A stretch of 6,434 nt of DNA, taken from the NCBI GenBank assembly GCA_029288475.1, contig JARIHA010000184.1, positions 1-6,434 of the forward strand, written 5' to 3'. Origin of the DNA: Candidatus Tayloriibacteriota bacterium. Lineage in GTDB: Bacteria > Patescibacteriota > Minisyncoccia > Phycocordibacterales > JARIHA01. Below the pieces are notes generated by a model. It searched no databases and had not been told where the DNA came from. It was given only the letters and a program-made list of their open reading frames with translations. Below are positions 1-6,077 of this stretch, piece after piece. The position numbers were made by a program, and so were the translations under genes. Within the stretch, counting starts at the first letter, position 1; every line of letters begins with the position of its first letter.

Positions 1-43
1 TGTCGTGGTGTCTCGTGGGCTCGGAGATGTGTATAAGAGACAG
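1..43 (+). other. Sequencing adapter contamination (Nextera read 2 transposase adapter)
   Basis: Positions 10-24 read GTCTCGTGGGCTCGG and positions 25-43 read AGATGTGTATAAGAGACAG. Together these are the Illumina Nextera read-2 adapter, ending in the 19-bp Tn5 mosaic end. The nine bases before it fit the last T of the P7 arm plus an 8-base i7 index (2-9), which is inference. Genomic sequence therefore starts at about 44. Translated on the + strand this stretch gives the peptide GSEMCIRDS, a known kind of adapter-derived artefact in predicted proteins. It should be trimmed and no gene should be called across it. Confidence 0.97.
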
Positions 44-45
44 TC

Positions 46-378
46 ATCGGGGTGGACGCATCAAATCAAAATACACAGAACCAAATACCAATACAGACCG
101 AAACGCAATCGCCAACGGCCACTACCAGCGTATCAGTAGCAATATCCAATTTCGCATTCAATCCAGCTACTACGACCGTAAGCGTTGGAACTACCGTTAC
201 CTGGACAAATATGGATAGCGTCTCACATACAGTCACTAGTACAGGAACGAGTGCAGGGCCTTCCAGCCCTGTACTCCAGCAAGGATCAATGTATAGCTAT
301 ACCTTCACTACACCAGGTACCTATAATTACGCCTGCACCATACACCCATATATGAAGGGTACGGTGATTGTTCAATAA
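46..378 (+). CDS. Cupredoxin (plastocyanin/amicyanin-like type 1 copper protein), 5' partial
   Basis: This is a small blue-copper electron-transfer or copper-binding domain, most likely outside the cytoplasm. Counting from the GTG at 52, residues 27-108 form the cupredoxin fold: an SNFAFNPATTTVSVGTTVTW strand region, the first ligand H59 in DSVSHTV, and the C-terminal ligand loop C95-x2-H98-x2-M101 (CTIHPYMKG). All four type 1 ligands (His, Cys, His, Met) are present, and the short CxxHxxM loop resembles amicyanin more than azurin. Residues 1-26 are a Thr/Gln/Asn-rich linker, typical after a signal peptide or lipobox. The frame stays open through 46-51 into the adapter, so the true start and export signal are lost off the contig and the GTG at 52 is probably not a real start. 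The stop TAA (376-378) directly abuts the stop of the convergent gene. The redox partner is unknown. Confidence 0.88.
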   Translation: MGVDASNQNTQNQIPIQTETQSPTATTSVSVAISNFAFNPATTTVSVGTTVTWTNMDSVSHTVTSTGTSAGPSSPVLQQGSMYSYTFTTPGTYNYACTIHPYMKGTVIVQ

Positions 379-3300
379 TTAGAGAAGCTTGTTAAGCTCA
401 GCCCTTGTTAAAGGACCGACTCCTCCCGTCTGCTCGAATGAATGTTTCGCCTGGAAAGCTTGTACTGCAGCTTTAGTAATTGAACCAAAGTATCCTGTTA
501 CACCAGCTTTAAAGTACCCGAGTTGCTTGAGTATTTGCTGTAATCGAGTTACATCCGTTAAAGTTGACCCCACTCCTAGATATCGAGTAAAGGTAAATTT
601 TAGAGTAGTAGTAGCTTTAGTAGCAGTGGTGGTAGCGATAGGAACAAGTTTTATAGTCGTAGGGGTGGTAGCAGATGTAGCAATAATAGTACCATTACCT
701 GCGCCACCACCCGAATGAGTATTTGTAGTAGCTACTGTAGTGCTATTGGTAGCAGGACTCGGGGTAGATGTAGTTGGAGAAGTGCCTCCACCTCCACTAC
801 CCGCCGGATTACCCACATTGTTTGTACCTGGAGTCACAACCGGAGGAACAACTGGCGGTGTAACCGGTGGTATGACTGGTGATACAACTGGTGGAATGAC
901 TGGGGTTACAACTGGAGTTGCTGCGCCTACCTTTTTAACGATCACGAACGTTCCAAACTGTGGAAGTGTAGAGATTGGCTTCGCAATTTCATTACCAATC
1001 GGTTTTGCAACACTATGGTCTGTGGCAAGCATAGAAATAGTGATCGGTGCGCCAGTATATGTTCCGGTTGTAATATCGTTGTAATAATCTTCAACGTTAT
1101 GAACTTCATATTGATCTCCCACTTTAAGTCCTATAGTAGAAATATCTACTGTAATACTAGGAAGGTTCTGCCAGTTGTACGCAATAATATTTGCTCTTCC
1201 GATTTCATACTGATTTGGACGAACAGAGATGAAGTTTGTAGTAGGATGAGAAGACAAGAAAATATTAGTTGGATATGCACGCTGACAATCTGCAGGATAA
1301 ATCGTACAAAGATATTGCGTACCTAGTCCGAAGGTATTTCCACTAAGAGTCATGGTTGAAACGCTGTTTGTAGATGCGAAGTACACACTCGTGCCGAAAT
1401 AGTTATTTTTTACCAACCAATTAGTCAATCCAGTGTAATAGCCGAAGTTAGTATCTGATCCGGATCCCATCGTATCGTATACATAGTTGTTAGTAAAAAC
1501 GAGATTCTTTGATTGAGCGCCTTCCACAGTACCAATCAGAATGTTCGCCTGATGATCTCTTGCTAAAATTCCATTTTCAAATGAAGCGTTTCCATCTACA
1601 GTAAGGTTGTCAGCAGTTGCTGAGTCTCCATAGAGCTGCATACCGAGACCAAAGTTTTTGAAGAAGAGGCTGTCAATCATAGTCTTGTGATATGGATCAC
1701 TATTTTGTCCATAGATACCATGTCCATGTCCTCGATCGCCCCCCTGCCATCCATTGTAATATGAGAGAGAGCCGTACACATCTGAGTCCTCTGCAGTCTT
1801 ATCAAGACCAATACCTCCGCCGATGTTGTCATGTACGATCATATTGATAAGCTTGATATTTGATGCATGAATGTCCAAACCGCTGACATTGAAGTCACTA
1901 TATTTTCCATTATATTTGGCCCACCATGGTCCAATATTATTAATCATTGGAAAAGGACCATTTGCAGTTGTCGTTCTAAAAGGTGCTGGGAAAGACGGAT
2001 CAGCGCTGGTAAAATCCTGAAGATTTTCCACCTCGATACCCTGATAATTTACCCAACCTCCAACAATCTGATAAAGGTTACCATCGATCGTCGCGCGAGC
2101 GCCTGGATAAGCACAGACTGAAATCGGTGATCCTGAAGCTCCAGAAAGAGTAGCGATATACTTTGTCGGCGCATTATTTTCATGATACGTACCGGCGAGA
2201 AGCCAGATGGTATCGCCAGGGTGAACCACCGAAGATGACTTTGACAAAGCACTTCCTAAATCCCAAGGACTTGCGATAGTACCGGCACCAGAAGATAATC
2301 CTGTCGGTGAAGCGTAAAAGTTTGTACCAAAACCGCAAGTAGAGAGGTTGGTGCCAGGATTGGCAGGAGGAGGGACGACAGTGACTGGCGGCGGTACCAC
2401 TACTACTGCATTTACTGTGGCTGAACATGAAGCACTTACTGTCTGTCCTCCTGAAGAGGCAGTCACCGTAGCAGATTTTGTACCAGCAAGCGTATACGTC
2501 TTCTGTACAACAGCGGTAGCACCAGTAAGACTGTCTGTTCCATTCCAAGAGTATGCAACAGCAGTAGTTGCATTAGACACTTGAGCTGTCCAAGCTACCG
2601 GGCTACCAACTGAAAGAGTCGACGGATTAGCGCTACAACTTATTTGCAAAGGCAGGGCATTATTACCTGAACTAGTCGTCGGGGCTCCACTAGAAAGAGC
2701 ACTTATCTCGGCTGGAGAAAGTACCCTATTATATATTCGAACTTCGTCTATTGAACCCTTAAAGTTTTGTATGGTTGCGGATTCATTTCCAATATCCAAG
2801 CCTGAAACTTGGTTTGGTGTAACAACAGTCGTTACAAGCTTCTGCACGCCGTCTACATACACAATCGTGCCATTAGGGACTCCGCTTTGAAAAGACATGG
2901 CTACGTAATGCCACGTATTATCAGCAAGGTTTACATTGGTAAAATTATCCGTAAAGCTTCCCCAATCATAAGTACCGACAAAATTATTATTTAAAATCAA
3001 GTCATACGCATCACGCTTTCCAATGATTGATCGATAACCTGAACCTGCATCTGAAGTTTTTATCCATGCACCAACAGTTCCCTTAGTAAGCTGCAGACTC
3101 GCGGGATTGCCCGCATCCACATATCCTGTCTGTCCATCAAGTGAAACAGCACTGCCAGACACTCCAGTAACAAGAGCGCCTGTACCGATCAACGTCGCTG
3201 CGTTTCCGTTACCTGATGAATCGGCAAGCGAATTACCGCTCCTTGAATCAAAATCCCAGTAGCCCACTAATCCAGATGTATTGGTAACTGGAGAAGTTGG

Positions 3301-4323
3301 ATTGGTCACCACAGGAGCGCTTACATTCAGAGAACAGTTATTTGTAGCTGTAAGACCACCTGAAGTTACCGTGATAGTAGCAGTCTTTGTTCCAGCTGTA
3401 GCATAAGTATTTTGAAGAGTGGCACTGGAACCAGAAATACCGTCTGTTCCTGTCCATGAGTAAGCCACTGCTCCACTTGCATTTGAAACTTGAGATGACC
3501 AGGTCACCTGATCGCCCACATTTGGAGAGGAAGGTGAAGCGCTACAGGTAACTTGAGGTGGAGTTATTGTAGGCCCAGTAGTTACCGGAGGTAACGTATT
3601 TGCCAAAGCTTGAATTTCAGCAAGAGAAAGTACCCTATTGTATACTCGAGCTTCGTCTATTGAACCCTTAAAGTTTTGTATGGTTGCATATTGATTACCG
3701 ATACTAAGATATGAAACTTGATTTGGTATAGTGATCGTAGTAACCAACTTTTGTACGCCGTCAACATAGAGAACGGTGCCATTCGCAACTCCGCTCACAA
3801 AAGTTACCGCTACATGATGCCATGTATTATCAGCTAAGTTGACCGTGCTGGTATGTTCAGTAAAATTAGACCAATCATAAACCATCAGCATATTATTGTT
3901 TAGAGATAGATTGTATGCATCACGTTTTCCAATAATCGTTCTATCGTTCGCGCCAGCATCTGAAGTCTTGATCCATGCAGAAAGAGTACCGTTGGCTATC
4001 TGCAGATTTTGAGCATTCCCCATGTTTACATAACCCGTTTGCCCATCAAGAGAAAGGGCACTGCCTGTTTTACCAGTGGTCCAGGTTGCTCCACCTGCAA
4101 AGGTACCGGAATTGCCGAGACCCGATGAATCAGCTGCACTTGTACCAGTACCCTCATCAAAGTTCCAGTACCCCACCATTCCTGCTGTAGGAAGACTTGT
4201 CTGCGCTTTAACCTTTGCAGAGTTTAAAAAAATACCGCCCACAAGGACAGCGAAAGCGGCTCCACCTAAAAGAACTGTGAATTTCAGCGAGCGCCCTTGT
4301 CTTATCTTTTTCAACTGATTCAT
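379..4323 (-). CDS. Giant secreted modular surface protein: 2x(LamG + Ig-like), beta-helix, C-terminal peptidoglycan-binding domain
   Basis: Exported protein of 1314 residues from the ATG at 4321-4323. Residues 1-41 are a signal peptide: basic start MNQLKKIRQGR, hydrophobic core, likely cleavage after AKVKA. Modules follow: LamG (concanavalin A-like) about 49-240; Ig/PKD-like 257-335 with C260 and C330; LamG 351-544; Ig/PKD-like 560-638 with C563 and C633; Pro/Val linker; right-handed beta-helix of the pectate-lyase-like superfamily about 661-1020 (FYASPTG, SPWDLGSAL, PGDTIWLLAGTY, GHGIYGQN); a beta-sandwich about 1021-1132 (RPNQYEIGRANI, VGDQYEVHN); a Pro/Val then Gly/Thr/Ser linker; and a PG_binding_1 domain 1246-1314 (LGVGSTLTDVTRLQQIL, TGYFGSITKAAVQAFQ). 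The last module suggests non-covalent binding to murein, with the LamG and helix modules displayed outward for glycan binding or adhesion. No catalytic site can be named. An in-frame ATG at 4375-4377 follows GAGG, but would add 18 AT-rich codons ahead of a normal signal peptide and overlaps a candidate -10 box, so I prefer 4323. Confidence 0.92.
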   Translation of the reverse strand: MNQLKKIRQGRSLKFTVLLGGAAFAVLVGGIFLNSAKVKAQTSLPTAGMVGYWNFDEGTGTSAADSSGLGNSGTFAGGATWTTGKTGSALSLDGQTGYVNMGNAQNLQIANGTLSAWIKTSDAGANDRTIIGKRDAYNLSLNNNMLMVYDWSNFTEHTSTVNLADNTWHHVAVTFVSGVANGTVLYVDGVQKLVTTITIPNQVSYLSIGNQYATIQNFKGSIDEARVYNRVLSLAEIQALANTLPPVTTGPTITPPQVTCSASPSSPNVGDQVTWSSQVSNASGAVAYSWTGTDGISGSSATLQNTYATAGTKTATITVTSGGLTATNNCSLNVSAPVVTNPTSPVTNTSGLVGYWDFDSRSGNSLADSSGNGNAATLIGTGALVTGVSGSAVSLDGQTGYVDAGNPASLQLTKGTVGAWIKTSDAGSGYRSIIGKRDAYDLILNNNFVGTYDWGSFTDNFTNVNLADNTWHYVAMSFQSGVPNGTIVYVDGVQKLVTTVVTPNQVSGLDIGNESATIQNFKGSIDEVRIYNRVLSPAEISALSSGAPTTSSGNNALPLQISCSANPSTLSVGSPVAWTAQVSNATTAVAYSWNGTDSLTGATAVVQKTYTLAGTKSATVTASSGGQTVSASCSATVNAVVVVPPPVTVVPPPANPGTNLSTCGFGTNFYASPTGLSSGAGTIASPWDLGSALSKSSSVVHPGDTIWLLAGTYHENNAPTKYIATLSGASGSPISVCAYPGARATIDGNLYQIVGGWVNYQGIEVENLQDFTSADPSFPAPFRTTTANGPFPMINNIGPWWAKYNGKYSDFNVSGLDIHASNIKLINMIVHDNIGGGIGLDKTAEDSDVYGSLSYYNGWQGGDRGHGHGIYGQNSDPYHKTMIDSLFFKNFGLGMQLYGDSATADNLTVDGNASFENGILARDHQANILIGTVEGAQSKNLVFTNNYVYDTMGSGSDTNFGYYTGLTNWLVKNNYFGTSVYFASTNSVSTMTLSGNTFGLGTQYLCTIYPADCQRAYPTNIFLSSHPTTNFISVRPNQYEIGRANIIAYNWQNLPSITVDISTIGLKVGDQYEVHNVEDYYNDITTGTYTGAPITISMLATDHSVAKPIGNEIAKPISTLPQFGTFVIVKKVGAATPVVTPVIPPVVSPVIPPVTPPVVPPVVTPGTNNVGNPAGSGGGGTSPTTSTPSPATNSTTVATTNTHSGGGAGNGTIIATSATTPTTIKLVPIATTTATKATTTLKFTFTRYLGVGSTLTDVTRLQQILKQLGYFKAGVTGYFGSITKAAVQAFQAKHSFEQTGGVGPLTRAELNKLL
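826..918 (-). repeat. Proline/valine-rich linker coded by short imperfect repeats
   Basis: The coding strand carries repeated Pro-Pro-Val, Pro-Val-Ile and Thr-Pro codon blocks, seen on the + strand as recurring ACTGG and GGTGG units. It encodes an extended Pro/Val segment between the beta-helix/beta-sandwich part and the Gly/Thr/Ser-rich spacer before the peptidoglycan-binding domain. Such segments usually act as stiff spacers through the cell wall, and the DNA repeats make length variation by slippage plausible. Confidence 0.75.
2410..3270 (-). repeat. Tandem duplication, copy 2: LamG + Ig-like unit
   Basis: Second copy of the LamG + Ig-like unit, starting at VGYWDFDSRSG and ending near SCSATVN. 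The DNA at 2742-2778 is identical over 37 bp to 3651-3687, an offset of exactly 909 bp, while flanking codons have diverged. The shared block encodes the end of LamG (IQNFKGSIDE). Both units keep the paired Ig-domain cysteines, 70 residues apart in each. Confidence 0.9.
3319..4179 (-). repeat. Tandem duplication, copy 1: LamG + Ig-like unit
   Basis: First of two units inside the giant surface-protein gene. It runs from the GYWNFDEGTG segment, through DGQTGYV, WIKTSDAG and GKRDAY, to the Ig-like domain ending near NNCSLNVS. Every landmark recurs exactly 303 residues (909 bp) later in the second unit, so the two copies have stayed in register without net insertions or deletions. Confidence 0.9.
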
Positions 4324-4375
4324 ATAAAAAAACACAAAAAAGTTAATAATAAAATTATAAACACCACATAAATTC

Positions 4376-4403
4376 ATTTTATGCCTCAGCTTCGGGATTG
4401 CAA
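4376..4403 (-). promoter_or_regulatory. Candidate sigma-70-type promoter of the giant surface-protein gene
   Basis: On the minus strand, TTGCAA (4403-4398) is followed after 16 bp by TAAAAT (4381-4376), giving 4 of 6 and 5 of 6 matches to the -35 and -10 consensus. Transcription would begin a few bases downstream, past the upstream ATG at 4375-4377, leaving a leader of roughly 45 bases before the ATG at 4323. A further TATAAT lies at 4359-4354 without a good -35 partner. The region is AT-rich, so chance matches are easy. Confidence 0.4.
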
Positions 4404-4461
4404 TAAGAGTTGGGGATAAGTTTTTTTGAAGTTCCTTGCAATTATTCAGTATTTTTGAAAC

Positions 4462-4490
4462 AAAAAATGCTCATGTATAGCTACATAAGC
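4462..4490 (-). terminator. Rho-independent terminator after the Tyr/Gln-rich secreted protein gene
   Basis: Read on the minus strand, GCTTATGTA (4490-4482) and TACATGAGC (4477-4469) form a 9-bp stem with one G-U pair around a 4-base loop. One base and then six Ts (4467-4462) follow. It lies 27 bp past the stop of the gene ending at 4518. This placement separates that gene's transcript from the giant gene downstream, which then needs its own promoter. Confidence 0.8.
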
Positions 4491-4517
4491 GTAATAGAAC
4501 GAATAAACTAGTCCATT

Positions 4518-5420
4518 TTACTTACAATGCCTCTTATTTTCACCATAATTAGTATTCACAGAATATCCATTATTGTTATTCGTATTGCCTACCGTAACGT
4601 AGAGCGTGCCACACGGAGTAGTATTTTGGCAAATAGTGATATTAGTGGAACCATTTGTTCCGGCATAAACGATAAGAGTATTACCATTTATGCTGGCAGT
4701 AGCAACAGTAGGATTTGAGTTATAAGAAATATAGTAGCCGCCATTACCAGTAATGCCTATACTCTGGTTTTGACCAGAAGCGAGTGAAAGATTATTTTGA
4801 CTGAAAGAAATACCTGAGGATTGATAAGGGTAAGAATAATAAGGTGGATTTGGATAATAAACAGGAAGTGTATTTGCTACTGGATTGATAGTTACAGTCA
4901 ACGTACCACAAACCACAGTTGGTCCAGGTGAACATACAGTTACCCCTGAAGAACCGCCACTACTATTGTACAAGGCATTTATAGTAAGCTGGCCACCTAC
5001 AAATGCCGTCTGAACAATGTTTGGATTTGAATTACTATATTCATAATAACTGCCGCTTCCCCCAGAAATCATTACCGTTATGCTTTGCCCCCCTGCGAGA
5101 ATGATATTATTTTGGCTAAAAGAAATAGGAGAAGGCGTGTAAGTTTGTTGTGGGTATTGAGGGTATGTAGGGTACTGCTGATAACCTGATCCGTATGACT
5201 GCCCATAAGGATATGCCTGAGTTTGTTGAGGATATTGATTTTGCGGATACGAATTATTATTGTATGAATTGTAAGAATATGGGGCTGAATACTGGGATTG
5301 ATAATTTGCCTGGTAATTGGATCCATAATTTTGATCCTGTCCCCCTGCATGAGCAGCGTCAAAAGGTAGTACCAAACCAGCTACGATAGCGGCTATCAAA
5401 ACTCTTTTACAGCTCTTCAT
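4518..5420 (-). CDS. Secreted Tyr/Gln/Asn-rich protein with two disulfide-type Ig-like repeats
   Basis: Exported protein of 300 residues with no function I can name. Residues 1-25 are a clear signal peptide: basic KSCKR start, hydrophobic core, cleavage after AHA. Residues 27-95 are low complexity, dominated by Tyr, Gln, Asn, Ser and Pro, with motifs such as QYPQQ, and resemble prion-like or aromatic adhesive tracts. Two Ig-like beta repeats follow: 97-180 (ISFSQNNIILAGGQSITV) and 203-278 (ISFSQNNLSLASGQNQSI), each ending in a cysteine pair and CGTL-V-V strand (C163/C171; C264/C270), probably a disulfide. A Tyr/Pro linker joins the repeats, and the end is Asn-rich with a final unpaired C299. 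No membrane anchor or sorting signal is seen. The gene lies 53 bp downstream of the nucleotidyltransferase gene on the same strand and is followed by a strong terminator. Its ATG has no Shine-Dalgarno. A role in surface assembly or adhesion is inference only. Confidence 0.88.
   Translation of the reverse strand: MKSCKRVLIAAIVAGLVLPFDAAHAGGQDQNYGSNYQANYQSQYSAPYSYNSYNNNSYPQNQYPQQTQAYPYGQSYGSGYQQYPTYPQYPQQTYTPSPISFSQNNIILAGGQSITVMISGGSGSYYEYSNSNPNIVQTAFVGGQLTINALYNSSGGSSGVTVCSPGPTVVCGTLTVTINPVANTLPVYYPNPPYYSYPYQSSGISFSQNNLSLASGQNQSIGITGNGGYYISYNSNPTVATASINGNTLIVYAGTNGSTNITICQNTTPCGTLYVTVGNTNNNNGYSVNTNYGENKRHCK
5136..5342 (-). repeat. Low-complexity Tyr/Gln/Asn-rich tract
   Basis: This stretch encodes residues 27-95 of the secreted Ig-repeat protein. 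Tyrosine occurs about every third to fourth residue, set in Gln, Asn, Ser and Pro, in short degenerate units of the type NYQ, QYPQ and YPQ. It has no predicted globular fold. The regular aromatic spacing is what one sees in self-associating or adhesive low-complexity segments. Confidence 0.75.
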
Positions 5421-5473
5421 GCATTAAGTGACGGCAGACCGACACAATATTTACAGCCAGACTTTTGATTTTT

Positions 5474-5989
5474 TTATTTAACCAAACTTGTTTGCCCGAA
5501 GCCGGTTTTCTTTTGCAATTCTGCATTAAAAATTCTTTCTCTCAAACCTGAAGAGGAATAGTTGTGATTCCTGGTATTAAAATACATCTTTATTGGAAGA
5601 TCGTAGCCAGTATATTTTCTGCCTTTCCAGTCAGCACCGATAATACGCACGTCTGGCTTTATTTTTAGAAGTAATTGATAAAGACTTTCTTCTGTATCGT
5701 AAATCACGATCTCATCAACATAACGACAGCCCTCAAGCTGAATTCGTCGTTCCTCTACAGTCTGCACTGGTCGGTTTTTTGCGGGTTCATTTGCATAATT
5801 AGCACCTTTGATATCGTTGCCTTTTTTTTCTTCATTACTATCCTTGCCATCTTTTTGCGGCCTATCAATAGTAGGGTCGGTCTGTAGACCCACGATCAAG
5901 TGATCGCATTGTTCCCTTGCCTCCTTAAGCATTAAGATATGCCCTGCGTGCATCACATCAAACGCCCCGAAAGTGATTCCAATTTTCAT
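5474..5989 (-). CDS. Cytidylyltransferase/adenylyltransferase family protein (TagD/RfaE-C-like) with an internal insertion
   Basis: Nucleotidyltransferase of 171 residues in the HxGH superfamily, which joins a nucleotide from CTP or ATP to an alcohol or sugar phosphate with release of pyrophosphate, in the cytoplasm. The N-terminal Rossmann strand and nucleotide motif are intact: ITFGAFDVMHAGH, with H14 and H17 as the HxGH pair. Then come VGLQTDPTIDRP (33-44), a YVDEI strand (90-94), DVRIIGADWKGR (113-124) and the C-terminal SSSGLR motif (144-149), matching the ISTT/SSS-R signature of the family. Residues about 47-71 are an extra Lys/Asp/Glu/Asn-rich block between DRPQK and NRPVQ, where I recall relatives running straight through; without it the length would be ordinary. 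The substrate cannot be told from sequence: glycerol-3-phosphate or a heptose/ribitol-type phosphate are options. The ATG at 5989 gives the usual family start but has no Shine-Dalgarno. The gene is divergent from the deacetylase gene and leads into the secreted Ig-repeat gene. Confidence 0.9.
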   Translation of the reverse strand: MKIGITFGAFDVMHAGHILMLKEAREQCDHLIVGLQTDPTIDRPQKDGKDSNEEKKGNDIKGANYANEPAKNRPVQTVEERRIQLEGCRYVDEIVIYDTEESLYQLLLKIKPDVRIIGADWKGRKYTGYDLPIKMYFNTRNHNYSSSGLRERIFNAELQKKTGFGQTSLVK

Positions 5990-6015
5990 GCCATTCGTAA
6001 TTAAAAAGTCTGATA

Positions 6016-6037
6016 AAAGCGGGCGAACATCCGCTTT
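6016..6037. promoter_or_regulatory. Perfect inverted repeat in the divergent intergenic region
   Basis: AAAGCGG (6016-6022) and CCGCTTT (6031-6037) are perfect inverted arms around an 8-base spacer. It sits midway in the 88-bp gap between the start at 5989 (minus) and the start at 6078 (plus). It could be an operator for the divergent pair or a leader hairpin on either transcript. Neither strand has a clean T run right after the stem, and no gene ends here, so a terminator is less likely. Confidence 0.5.
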
Positions 6038-6077
6038 CTTTGTAGACGATTATACCATACAAAATTTTCATGCTATC

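Noticed and set aside
15..218. Plus-strand ORF starting MGSEMCIRDS
   Set aside because: Its start lies in the Nextera adapter and it overlaps the cupredoxin in another frame; it is an artefact.
386..398. Short hairpin AGCTT-GTT-AAGCT just past the convergent stops, considered as a terminator
   Set aside because: Only a 5-bp AT-rich stem with no T run on either strand, and it lies within coding sequence.
740..1084. Plus-strand ORF with Gly/Thr/Val-rich protein opposite the giant gene
   Set aside because: It is the antisense reading of the Pro/Val and Ser/Thr linker codons of the minus-strand gene; no start signal and no domain.
2410..4179. The 909-bp repeats considered as a mobile element or CRISPR-like array
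   Set aside because: Both copies are in-frame protein domains, with no transposase, terminal inverted repeats or spacer pattern.
379..4377. Recoded UGA (code 25 of Gracilibacteria/SR1)
   Set aside because: All complete genes end normally at TAA and the long frames contain no in-frame TGA, so the standard code suffices.
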